A program made the position numbers and the translations under genes. Below, piece by piece: positions 11,514 through 22,019 of a stretch of 64,000 nucleotides of DNA (position 1 is its first letter; each line of letters begins with the position of its first letter). The stretch comes from Notospermus geniculatus (lineage: Eukaryota; Nemertea; Pilidiophora; Heteronemertea; Lineidae), in the NCBI GenBank assembly GCA_002633025.1, contig NMRB01000743.1, positions 213,465-277,464 of the forward strand, written 5' to 3'. The notes under the pieces were generated by a model. That model made no database searches. It had not been told where the DNA came from and worked only from the letters and a program-made list of their open reading frames with translations.

Positions 11514-12600
11514 ATGATGCTTTGTACTGAATGATTAACAATTATGAGGACAAAAACAATTGCATTGCTCTTTATTAATTTAGGGAGACAATGCCTGATT
11601 TAAGAGGCCTAGAAAGACGAGGAATAGTCATTATTTCACCGCAGGATTTAACTTGGGCCTATGTCATGTAAAATGCTAACAAGCTTGTGTGATATGAGTT
11701 CAATTAATTTGTTTTCTTTGAGAAATTGTGCTTGCACTTATGTCCCGACCTTCAGAGTGGAGTATTGCCTATCTTTGGTCATGATGTCAAAGGACACTTC
11801 ACAACAGTCCTCTGGATTTTACGGTATTCACAAGGGGTTGTCACTCTGGGACGACCACCCTTTTTCTTATCCGCAAAGGAGTGATTTTTGCGAAAATTCG
11901 CAATAGCAGTATGGACAGCTGTCTTGCCGATGCATAACATTGCTTACCCGGCATTCCGAGTAGCCCTCTTGATGCAGAACCACTTTGAGCCTCATCCAGA
12001 CTAGCTTTTTAGCTCACCGGGGTGAGCTATTACAAATGACCATAAACAACTTGCCCGTGTGAATTTCTGCACTAAAATGAGTCTTGGGCATTCCTCTGGG
12101 GTTATCTAATCATTACTCAAAAGCAAAGATGTAATCATTCACCTCCATGATCTAACACAGGGTGAAAACAGAAAAACGGCAAAACTGACTAGTGGTCTTA
12201 AACTTTTGCAAGTAACTGTACAAAAAGAATACATTTCGCGCTTCGGTTGGAATGTTGTTTAAGCCTATAATACATGTAATAGGACACATGACGTGAGGGT
12301 AGTTTGTCGAAACATTCAACTGTTCATTCCATGTATGATTTCGTTGAATGTGCCATAATGCCGTGCATGTGAACAAAAAATCTAAAATACCATTTCTGCA
12401 GAAAATAATTAACATACACACACAATCCTGTTAGCATTTTATGTGACAAAGCTCAGATGTGAAATTCTGCAGTGAAGTAATGACTATTTATCCTCTTTCT
12501 AGGCCTTTCAAATCTGGTATTGTCTCCCTAATTTACGGTAATTAGCAAAGAGCAATGCAAAAATGTCCTCATAATTGTTAATCATCAGTACAAAGCATCA
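11514..12600. mobile_element. Element with about 150-bp terminal inverted repeats, 1.1 kb
   Basis: The left arm (from 11514, tgctttgtactga, through ttaggg and agacaatgcctgattt, to ttaagaggcctagaaag) is matched inversely by the right arm (ctttctaggcct to tcagtacaaagcatca at 12600). The interior has no transposase I can recognise and includes a short palindrome, agctcaccggggtgagct, at 12008-12025. Confidence 0.7.
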
Positions 12601-12885
12601 TCTGTGCAAGTTTCTAGCAGGCCTAGGCTTAGATCTTCGATAACATTAAGAACTGGTAGGCCTAGATCTTGTGATTTTGCAATGTCATTTATTCAGGTTG
12701 CGACGCTGTCCGTCATGCTGTGAAGAAAATAGGCCTATTTCCTTGTGCACTCACCAATCACGTTGGACAGCATGGCGGAAACGTAGACGTAAAGCAGAAG
12801 TGGCTGCCCATTTGAGTTTCATTGAAAATTAGGAGCAAGGGGAATGTCTATTGCTTGGTTGTTTTGTTGATTTTGGAAACCTTGC

Positions 12886-13553
12886 AGATGATGAGAATTC
12901 AGAGTCTGATGTTGATAATGCTGATGATTCCACTTGGCGTAAAGCTAGGCGTGTCATGCCTGTCAGGGGTGTCAGTTTGTTTTGTGTGGGGTGTTGTCAT
13001 GCCGATGGTGATGGTCATGGTACTAGCAACAGCATTGATGATCGACCCGTTCCTGATTATGATACTGGTAGTGATGAAAAAATGTCCGATTCTGGCACTG
13101 GTGGTGTTTTTGAAGATGTCTCGAAGTCTACGCCTATGCTGATAGTCTTTGATTCTTACACTGACGGGCCTACAGTTCACAAACCACAAAGTGATGTTAA
13201 AATTCCTGAGCATGTAGGCCTACATGCAGGTGATGGCCACATAGAAGCTAGTTTCCCTCACATTCCTGATCAGGACAATGAATGTCTTGAGATCCATGAA
13301 AATAATGAAGATAACACTGACATGATTGAAGGCATTGTAATGTAGATGACATTTCCAGTGAAAATGACCCCGTTGTTACTAGTTGGCATGCATCAGATGA
13401 CATGGATGATGTTGCGATAGCAAGTGATAGTGATGAATTTTTGTCCAACTCTGATTCTGAATGCACAGATGTCAGTGGTGATGAAAATTGTTTAATTTTG
13501 CCGCAAGTGCATGTCCTTATGTCATTCTGTGGAAACATCTTACAGGAAATCTG
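12886..13553 (+). pseudogene. Acidic low-complexity ORF, broken, unidentified
   Basis: After an acceptor-like site (aaaccttgcag, ends 12885) the frame codes Asp/Ser/Glu-rich protein (DDENSESDVDNADDSTWRKA...). It runs to a stop near 13345, then appears to continue in a neighbouring frame (DDISSENDP...DSDEFLSNSDSE) to about 13553, implying a one-base frameshift. No domain is recognisable. Acidic N-terminal segments like this are common in transposase genes of the piggyBac and CACTA types, but nothing here decides it. The 3' part overlaps the left arm of the foldback at 13490-15050. Confidence 0.35.
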
Positions 13554-15050
13554 AACCCAGGTGCAGGACATGTTGTAGGACCCTTGGCTACCCAGCTTTC
13601 AGAAAATAGGATTGCCAAAAAAGTTTTGCATGCGACATCAGTTTGACCCAACGACTGAGCTTATTAGAGTGGGGATGATGTACAGCTAACTTTTGAATAG
13701 TGGAATTTACACCCCATAAATGCATCACCAACAGATAGAAACATAGTACCCGGTACCTCGAAAATCAATTAAGCTTATTCTTAGGAACATTAAAGCAGCT
13801 GAAAACCTTAACAATATGCCTACCTGATTCCAAGGCACTACTTTTCTATCTGTTGCTAAAACATTTATGGGTGATGTACACTCATCCCAAAAAATAAATG
13901 GACAGTGGTTTTTTAACTCTGTACAGGAAGTGATGCATAATTTTGGGTTCTAGCTCAGATATATGGCCCTTCAACATCACTTGTATATGTCCAAGAGCAA
14001 ATTTTAAGGAAAAAATTAAAATATCCTGAAATTATCACTGTTTCAAAATATCATTGAAAATGAGATTTTTGAAATCTTGAAGTTTTTCATAAAAAACAAA
14101 TTTATCATGAATCTATGAAGAGTTCTAAGAATCATGGTGAAGAAATTACTGAAAAATATTTGCCCTATTCTGTGTTATTCAATGAATTTTGCATGAAAAA
14201 CGGGACACTTTTCAACAAAATTTACAGAAAAAGTTTAATTTCTCTGTGACTGATGGTAATATAGTTACCGAATCTTGGTCAGTCTTATGGTCGTATTTTA
14301 GAACGTTACTTAACATTAAGGTCGACCTTAAGTCTATTGTAAAACCATCGAGAACAATAGACTTAAGGTGGACCTTAATGTTAAGGATCGTTCTAAAATA
14401 CGGCCCTTAATCTTTTAGCGAAGGTTAACACCTCAACCCAAAATTTTGTGAAAAATCTCAAATTTCAGATTTTTGATATTTTCGATAATCTCAAATATCA
14501 TCAAAGTAAGCCAAGATTTTCAAACACTTTCTTCACCATATTTCTTAGAATTTTTCATAGATTATTTGAAAAGTCATTTCTGGTAAAAAATGTTAAGATT
14601 TCAAAAATCTCAATCTTGATGATATTTTAAAATAGTGATATTTTCATGATAATTAATTTTTTTCCATGATATTTCCTGTCTGACATACAGAGGAGATGTT
14701 CAAGGGCCAGGTATCAAAGCTGCAACCCCATCGTGTGCATACCTCAGCAACAGAAGACAAAAACTTTTGTCCATTTATTTTTTGGGATGAGTGTACATCA
14801 GACTACTCAAAAGTTAACTTCACATCATAACCTTTTCTCCTGTACAAAGCTCATTTGTTGCACCCATCGGCATCCAATGATGAACTCGGTTCCCAAAATT
14901 AAAAACGCCGAGCGGTTGTTGCCAGCAAAAGACTTTTTGGCAACAACACTTTTCTAGAACCGGAGAAGCCATGGTCCTAAACCTGGGTTCAGATTTGCTC
15001 TTCGAAGATGGTTCCACAGAACAAAATAAGGATGTGGACTTCAACTGCTT
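13490..15050. mobile_element. Large imperfect foldback, about 1.5 kb
   Basis: Three pairs of blocks match inversely around a centre near 14.3 kb. 13497-13640 pairs with about 14920-15050 (shared words ttctgtggaa, tctgaacccagg, ttgccaaaaa). 13877-13904 pairs with 14769-14796 (gtacactcatccc, then the A-run aataaatggac). About 14010-14160 pairs with 14520-14670. The arms are 75-90 percent alike by eye. A smaller, cleaner palindrome sits at the centre. Confidence 0.65.
14287..14408. mobile_element. Palindromic core / MITE of the GGCCGTATT group
   Basis: The arm tcgtattttagaacgttact, taacattaaggtcgaccttaagtctattgt is repeated inversely with only a few mismatches after a 12-nt spacer, ending acggccc. 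The terminal sequence resembles the ends of the elements at 15397-15805 and 24581-24720. Confidence 0.75.
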
Positions 15051-15112
15051 TTCAGAATGTCCAGTCATTTTTGCGCTCACTTAACCTTGCAATGGAACCT
15101 CACCAGAAACCA
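15047..15112 (+). repeat. Dispersed repeat fragment, inverted copy at 16010-16075
   Basis: The block with gaatgtccagtcatttttgc, gctcacttaaccttgca, tggaacct occurs here on the plus strand. It recurs on the minus strand around 16010-16075 with one or two differences. The pair flanks the MITE at 15397-15805, so this may be the edge of a larger inverted element of about 1 kb. Confidence 0.6.
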
Positions 15113-15396
15113 CCAAATGGCCAGTTGCATGTGCATGATTATCTTGTGAATCATAAGCCGTGGTTACACTACATAAAATCTATGGGTTTTTTGCGGTCAC
15201 ACCTATGAACTGCCGGGCTTAAAGAAACCCATGTCTGAAAAACACACGTTTTTGAGAAACGGCAATCTCGCCGTACTTTTCGAGATCCCCGTGTTATCAT
15301 TAGTTCTTCGCAGGGCGACAGATGGCGCAGCCATTAAGTGACATCGTTTTCGCGCCTCTGACAATGTGTGCCAATTCAAAAATGACCGAAGAGATA

Positions 15397-15805
15397 GGGC
15401 CGTATTCAATAAGGGCGTTTAGCTAAATCAGCGTACAAATTCTGCATTACACAGGTTAAAGCCCTAGAAAATATTGTTCTACGTTCTGTAAGCTGCCTGA
15501 TCCCTGGCATTTTACCCACACGATGATTACACGTGTCTAACATTCCTGCGTCTTAGTGTGGGATGACAATAGAAAGTGTCGGAAAAATTATAGACAAGCC
15601 TTCCTGATCGTTCAACATTTCCTTTATGCTCTTTGACTTAATAGACGCGTGTGATTATCGTACGGGTAAATGCCTCTGGTGAAGCACCATACAGACATCA
15701 GACAATAGTTTTCTACGCCTTTAACCTGTGTAATGCAGAATTTGTACGCTGATTAGGCCAAAACACCCTTAATCGTGCGATGATCACCCTTATTGAATAC
15801 GGCCC
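15397..15805. mobile_element. MITE, TIR gggccgtattcaataaggg
   Basis: Terminal inverted repeats start gggccgtattcaataagggc and end with its complement. Next to them is a second matched block, gcgtacaaattctgcattac, acaggttaaagcc, again inverted at the far side. The 409-bp element is non-coding. Confidence 0.8.
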
Positions 15806-17490
15806 ATAATGTTTGCAGCGCAACTGTCGCCGGGCTACTTAACTACAATGTAGTGTGATCTCTCGCCGGGATTTTCGTACACACGGGTACTGGAAAAACA
15901 TGGGTACTCGTATTAGTAGTCTAACCATGGCTATTGTATAGACCTGAACAAGGTCCTATTAAAAGTGGGTCAGATGTTAATTGGCATGCACTCGTGACTT
16001 TAACTGACCAGTTTGTGGTATGTGGTAGGTTCCACTGCAAGGTTAAGTGAGTGCAAAAATGACTGGACATTCTGAAAAGCCCTATATGATTTGATGAACT
16101 ATATGACTGCTGGGGGTAGGGCACAACCACTCCCCCCCCCCCCGCAATCACTGGTTTTTATAAAACAGACATGACAGATATCATTGTGATCTTGTAATGC
16201 ACAACTTTGATCTTGTAATAAGATCACTTAGATCTTGTTACTTCACCCGTGAGCTTTTGTCCTGGGTCAGCGTCCGTCATTATCGTTGTCCGTTAGCAGG
16301 GCACGTTTCGTAACCGCTGGAGTTAGTGATCTGGTCCATGGACCATTTCTTAATATAACTACAGCAACTCATTGCTGTGAAATTGTTGTTCTGATACCAG
16401 TAACGTATTTTTTGCAAGTTTGTTGATTGTTAAAAGAGCACTTAACCGGTGTTTGAGAGCATTGCTCTCCTTTGAAGGGATTATTAATTGTTACCGTTCT
16501 GATTGCGTATTCAGGGTTCTTTTTCAGGTTATGGATTACTAGTAGTTGTGATGTCATTTGCTGAATAAAGACTGTTTTAATTCCATTCCACTGAAAAATG
16601 GTTTTTGCTTTTTTTATTCTAAACATGCAAAGGCAATTACCGTAGTCATGCATGCGTGCAGATCAAACTGGATCACCTGAAGATGTTTCTTCATCCCCCC
16701 CCCAAATTTGAAAAAAGCTATTTGGATCAGTGGAACTGCTTCAGAGGTCATGCAAGATATAGCCTACATTGAGCCTATATCAACCGACATATACCAGGAT
16801 AGCCTATATTGGGCCAATGGGCAAAACGTGGTGCATAAGAAAAATTGGGCCAATATTGGCCTATATTGGCCGATGAATTCCCACATAGGGCCGATATAGG
16901 CAACCTAGATTGGGCCTTCATTCTTGCCTAGATAGCCTACTTGGAGCCAATATTGGCCCATTATATTTGGCCATCTGGGAAAGGACACCAGGACCGATCA
17001 TTGTTCAGGATATTGGAGCTACTTCCACGAGTTTCTCCCAGATAAATTGGACCAGTAAGTATATAAAGTGTAATTTTGATTCTCTCCTCTGATATGAAAC
17101 ACAAATAATTGACAGAGTTTACCTGCATTTAATTGGGTGGACCCGGTGTAGTAGCTGATATAGTCCCCTGAAGGTATATTCCGGGGACTATACGTCCTAG
17201 TCATTATAGTCCGGGGTCATCAAATACTAGGGAGCATAGTCCGACGGACAATCATCACTGTGTATCCTAGTCCCGGCCCCCGAAATAATTGTTTCGAAGT
17301 ACATAGTGTTTGTTATTACCCTGTGGGGAAGAAATGGTCGACTTTTGTAAGATTATTATAGCAGCAACGTCGGTAGGGTGTAATTTGAAGGGAAAAATAT
17401 AAAAAGACAAGTAAAATGCCTAAATATCACAATATCATGAGTTAAGGTGATAATCCCAAAGTAAATACATGTATGTCTTCTCTCTTGCAG
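15806..17490. other. Non-genic interval with repeat fragments
   Basis: This interval includes a homopolymeric C-run at 16132-16143. A dispersed repeat fragment at 16250-16350 has cgttagcagggcacgtttcg and the palindrome tggtccatggacca. At 16735-16975 there is a run of imperfect repeats of the word cctatattgggcc, and at 17155-17285 repeats of tagtcc/ccgggg. A possible small exon ends before the donor at 17056 (gaccagtaagt), but its frame is not supported. Confidence 0.5.
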
Positions 17491-17790
17491 GAGTCCTGAC
17501 TTCAGTAAGGCGGAGGATGACTGCTCGGATCGAGACCCTGATTTTAGACCCAGTAAAGGTGACACGGACAAAGAGGTGATGTCGACCCCATATAATGTAC
17601 CTCAACTGTAATTTCTGTTTCTTTTTAGGTCAGCCGTAGGCCTGCCCAGTGCTTCACATATGACCGTGAATTGGATGAAGGTACCCGCCCCACTGCCTTT
17701 TTTTGCAGACACAACAGAACAGAACAGAGACCACCATCCAGCTGCCCAGGATGATGTTACCCGTCCCACTGCTCCTGCCGTGATTGCAGA
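17491..17790 (+). CDS. Partial gene, three small phase-compatible exons, unidentified
   Basis: Exons 17491-17575, 17629-17680 and 17709 to about 17790 are bounded by good acceptors (ctcttgcag, tttttag, ttttgcag) and donors (gtgatg, gtaccc). They read through in matching phases: SPDFSKAEDDCSDRDPDFRPSKG..., VSRRPAQCFTYDRELDEG, DTTEQNRDHHPAAQDDVTRP. The product is hydrophilic and acidic with no domain I know. Upstream exons are not found, and the 3' side runs into a MITE fragment at 17793. It could be the linker region of a larger gene, or a gene broken by the insertion. Confidence 0.45.
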
Positions 17791-17792
17791 CA

Positions 17793-17880
17793 TTGGTCAC
17801 GGCGCGGAAAAAAACAATGCTTTTCGAGCGTTTCCGTGCGCGAAAACGCTGTTTTTTCCCAATGGAAAGCCGCCCTTAGG
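17793..17880. mobile_element. Half copy of the 1839-1985 MITE
   Basis: The sequence tcacggcgcggaaaaaaaca onwards, with gcgtttccgtgcgcgaaaac and the end aatggaaagccgcccttagg, matches the right half of the element at 1839-1985. The left half is missing. It abuts the third small exon at 17709-17790. Confidence 0.65.
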
Positions 17881-20520
17881 CTGGACAGACTCAGTTGAGG
17901 TCTAACAGTAAGCTCAAACTGTTTTTGATCTGTTAAATCAACAGTAGGCCTTTACCAAGGCAGACAGAAGACACCGGTTTGCTGTCACTCCCGAAGAAAT
18001 TTCGATTACCAAGAGGCTCACCATTTGTACAGGAACGACAGGCCTGGCATAACCGCAGCCATGGCAGCTGTCATATTGTCCTATTCACAATGACACAATT
18101 CCTGAAAATTTCAGCTGTTTTCTTCTTAATAGTAGTAAAATGTCACCAACACAAATCTTATGCGTTTTCGCAAATAATTGGATATATTGTTTTAAAAGAT
18201 ACTTTTACCGTGTGGAACGGGCATTCGACAAGGCTTTAGGCTTAATCAGCGGAAGAATGGCTGGGTTTGCCATGTTTACCACGAGTGGCTGAGTCCAATA
18301 TTCTGTTGTATGACGGTCAGTCAAATGGTTCACAATAATTATAATTGATATATTGTCTGCTTTTTCTGTTACATGATGTCCTCCCCACAGATCATGGTAG
18401 ACACTTATCAGATAATCATGCATCAATAGGCCTAATCTTATTATGTGAGCCTGTTACGGGCATTCACCTCTGCCATTGGTATGATCTATTTTACGCCAAC
18501 TGTCTAGGCCCCCAACAGTCGGGAGTAGACAACAAGTCTAATCGACAACTAATCGGAACATAACTCTCAAGGACAACTCGGACAGTATTAAATGCACCCT
18601 TTGGCGAGATCACACAAGAGCAATATCAAAACGGGAAATGTTATTGAAATTTCCTATCTGTATGTTGGATCCTAGGACAAGAATCCTCAACTTGGCAAAA
18701 CCTCGACTTCAGTAATCACAGAAAGTGTATCCTCTCTATGTAGGTAATATAGAAAACAAGAGCAGCTTAAGTCCATATTGTTATGCATGTTGTTCTCAGT
18801 TAATTTTCAGGAAAATACCACTTCTATGTCGCTAATTCTACATCACTTGCTACAAATACACTTCTGCATAATGCATTATATCACAAATAGCAATCATGTT
18901 CTTCCAGTGAGGTACCCGCGGAACTAACGTCACAACGCGGCGCTGCGATCGATGTGCCCGAAGTTTCTTTTTTCTAACGTTATTTCCATTTATTTCTAGA
19001 GTAAAAATAACCCATTTCTGTTGGTCTCCTGGCAGTAAACTTACATCATCCTGTAGCAGATGAACATTTCTTAAATCTCCTTGCTTTTTTCTTTAAAATG
19101 AGGATATAGGTTGGCGATAAAAGCAACGTTTTTGTCTCATTATTCCTGTAGAAAAATGTACAGGTCACTTTTTCATGTCGCAACGTCAACACCTAAAATG
19201 ACGTCAATGACGTCGCGACGGGTCAGTCGATCACATCGCCACCGCGTAGCAAAGTTTGTCACGCAGGTATCCCATTGCAGCTTCATGAAGCCAGGGTTAC
19301 ATCTAGAACGATTTGGAACGGCGGCGCGCCGTGCCCTTTGAAACCTGCGCCGTTCTGCCTTTTTTTACCCCAAGCCGCCGTTAGGCCCTCCAAACTCCCG
19401 CTGAAAGGGTAAATGTCGTCCTGGGTATATACAAAGATTACCCAGGATCTCAATCTTCACTAAAGCAATACCCTGGGTGTAGTTTCGGTAGGCGAACATC
19501 ACCCAGCATCCGCAATCGGTGCCTAGGAACGAGTCCTATTTAGAAATCCCGTGGAATCTCATGGTCTTGCACCGCGGTACTCGTTGATTGTAACTGTTCT
19601 TGACATTCTTCTGGCTGTCAAGTGACCACGAGCGAGACAGCCTTGAATCCAGGTGTCATATCACGATGCTGGGTGATGTTCGGCTACCGAAACTACACCC
19701 AGGGTATTATTTTAGTGAAGATTGAGATCCTGGGTAATCAGCCAAACTCCCAAATATGCCTCTATCATCAGCGTACTGCAAGCCGCATTGTTCCCGCCAT
19801 TGCCCTTAATCGAGCTGCCTGAGATAATTCGCTCGATCGATATTAGGTCTAACACCCAGCTCGCTGCTGCGTCTTCTACATCATGCAGCGTGCTCTTCGG
19901 TAGAATACAGCAAGTGCGGGTCGAGGCTTTGTCCATACTCGCTACCTTGGTAGTTGTGTAGGGCCTACTGCATACACAAACAACACCAAGTTGACGAGGT
20001 TCGTTTCCAAGAAAAAATGCAGAATGAGCGGAATGCTCAACTCGCTGCCTCAGTATAAACAATATCCCGTGGCATTGCATATGGAGTGTATTAGAGCTGT
20101 CCTTTTCTACATTTCAAAAACTTCAAATTAAATAGTATTGCATCTGCAGTCGTCCATCTTCTGTGAGTGCAGAAACCTTGTATCTGCATTCAAAATGGCT
20201 TTCTTTAAGTCAAAGAGACTGATAACTGTGTTAAAGCATAAACCTCATATCTGCATTTTTCAATGGTTCTGAGAAAAAGGACATCAACGTTCAAGGTTTT
20301 TTTCACCTGAGTGAAGTTTATTGTTCAAGTTGATCATTTGTGTGATTATTTTTAGAAAAATTTGTTAGAAATTGCATGTAATTTAAAAATAGATCTTTTG
20401 TAGCAGACATTTTATTTTTGGTGCAACGCAAATGCCAAAATTTGTCTTCTCATGAGGACTGACACCTTATGAATTTGAATCTTTGGTTTTTCCGCCATGT
20501 TTCTTTCCTTTGTATTGCCA
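17881..20520. other. Non-genic interval
   Basis: No gene recognised. An acceptor-like site at 18390 (ccccacag) opens a 56-codon frame to a stop at 18562, but nothing supports it as an exon. The only clear structure is the palindromic element at 19433-19745. Confidence 0.5.
19433..19745. mobile_element. Palindromic MITE, about 310 bp
   Basis: The left arm attacccaggatctcaatctt, cactaaagcaataccctggg, tgtagtttcggtaggcgaac, atcacccagcat is repeated inversely at 19660-19742. The spacer between is about 130 bp. Confidence 0.8.
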
Positions 20521-20524
20521 AAGG

Positions 20525-21285
20525 AGAGTGCTCTCCCAACGAAAACAAATGTGCAACTAGGATAGCACGCATGATCATCAAAGAAATCATTCATAGGCAG
20601 TCACAGAAAGTGGTACAAGAACAAACTGCACAAAAACCATTACCAGACATGCAGGAGGTAGAGGGTGTCACTGTCAGTGGTCTGCCGGGCAGTCTTGGGG
20701 ATATTGGTGACACTATGCGAGCCAAGATCAGGCATATTGGGGCATGATGTATTGCAAAATGTTTATACAAATTAGGTCAAAGTGTGCAACAAAACATAGG
20801 TAAATCAACTGAAAGGAAGGCAATTTACAATCAGCGAAGAATTTTGAGCCACTTGAAAGTCAACGAAAGTGATTTGTGTGAGACTGCATATTCAGGAAGT
20901 TTGGAGAAGACAGCATTTTGACAAAGAGCAGTGGGCAAATTCATTCATGTTTCAGATGAAACTTTTTTTATTTTTCATCGATTTGTTCATACACTTGGAA
21001 ACAATATTCAGAAGTGAAAGATACCACATATCTGAGAACGAATTGCTTGATATTGCCAGAAACAGTGTGGCTCAGGATGACAATTTAGCACAGAAGTGGT
21101 TTGACCATTTCCAGGAACCTAATGAAGCACCAGCGGATGATGACACAGATGAGGCATTAATGGAGGATTTGCTTGTTGTGACTCTGTGTGATCTGTACAA
21201 TAGAATCACATTCCATTTCATAAGGATAATGTTGAAGGATTTTATATATTATGTACTAGGTGCCTCCCTCCGTTTAGCCCCCTAA
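20525..21285 (+). pseudogene. Decayed coding sequence, unidentified
   Basis: Two frames give protein-like stretches. 20525-20747 reads ECSPNENKCATRIARMII..., ending SLGDIGDTMRAKIRHIGA. 20869-21285 contains ERYHISENELLDIARNSVAQ, then an acidic stretch ending TDEALMEDLLVVTLCDLY. Between them the frame is broken. The composition looks like real coding sequence but no domain is recognised. In this context the remnant of a transposon-borne ORF is the likeliest explanation. Confidence 0.3.
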
Positions 21286-21449
21286 CCCTAATCCTCAACC
21301 CCGAGTATAGTGAGCTTTTGCACCCTCACGTTTAGGTGATCGACTACATTTAGTTATACGTAACCGTAACCGGTGAAACGGTTTGGTTTCAGCGGTTTCG
21401 CAGAGAGACACGGCTATTGCCTAAGCCTAAGAACTATCCGTGAAGACCT

Positions 21450-21995
21450 ATAGGTGTTTACGGATATAACTCAGGAACGGCTTGACCCAGAGTGCTCAAA
21501 CATGATACCTCCCTCTAGTTGAACTTTACTTGCACGTCAAATTTCAGCCTGATTTGACTGCCAATATGGCCGCCAGGTGACATAACCTGAAAATCACCAA
21601 AGTGCTATAACTCATGAATGACTTGACCCAGAGTGCTCAAATTCGATATGTGGCTCCCGCTAGATAATCTATACGTGCACGTAAAGTTTCGGCCTAATAG
21701 GACATCCAATATGTCGACCAGGTGGCATAACCAAAAATCATCAAAGTGCTATAACTAAGGAATGACTTGACCAAGAGTGCTCAAATGTGCTATGTGGCTC
21801 CCTATAGATGACCTTTATGTGCATATGAAGTTTCATCCTAATCGGATATCCAATATGGCTGCCAGGTGGCATAACCCAAAAATCATCAAAGTCCTGTAAC
21901 TCAGGAATGACTTGACCCAGATTACCTTCCTCTGTCATTACACTATCATGTCCAACAAGGTGAGAACATGGTCCATGGACCATTTCATGATACCT
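21450..21995 (+). repeat. Tandem repeat, about 140-bp units, four units
   Basis: Each unit contains ctataactcaggaatgacttg, acccagagtgctcaaa, a tttcagcctaatcgga-like block and ccaatatggccgccaggtgg, cataacc. Unit starts are near 21467, 21607, 21747 and 21893. A minus-strand array of the same family lies at 40370-40910, with single units near 41700. Confidence 0.75.
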
Positions 21996-22019
21996 TGATG
22001 ACAGCTTTAACCAAGGTCA

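Noticed and set aside
21241-21302. Telomere-like or satellite repeat near ccctaaccctaatcctcaac
   Set aside because: Only two imperfect ccctaa words are present, too few for a telomeric tract.
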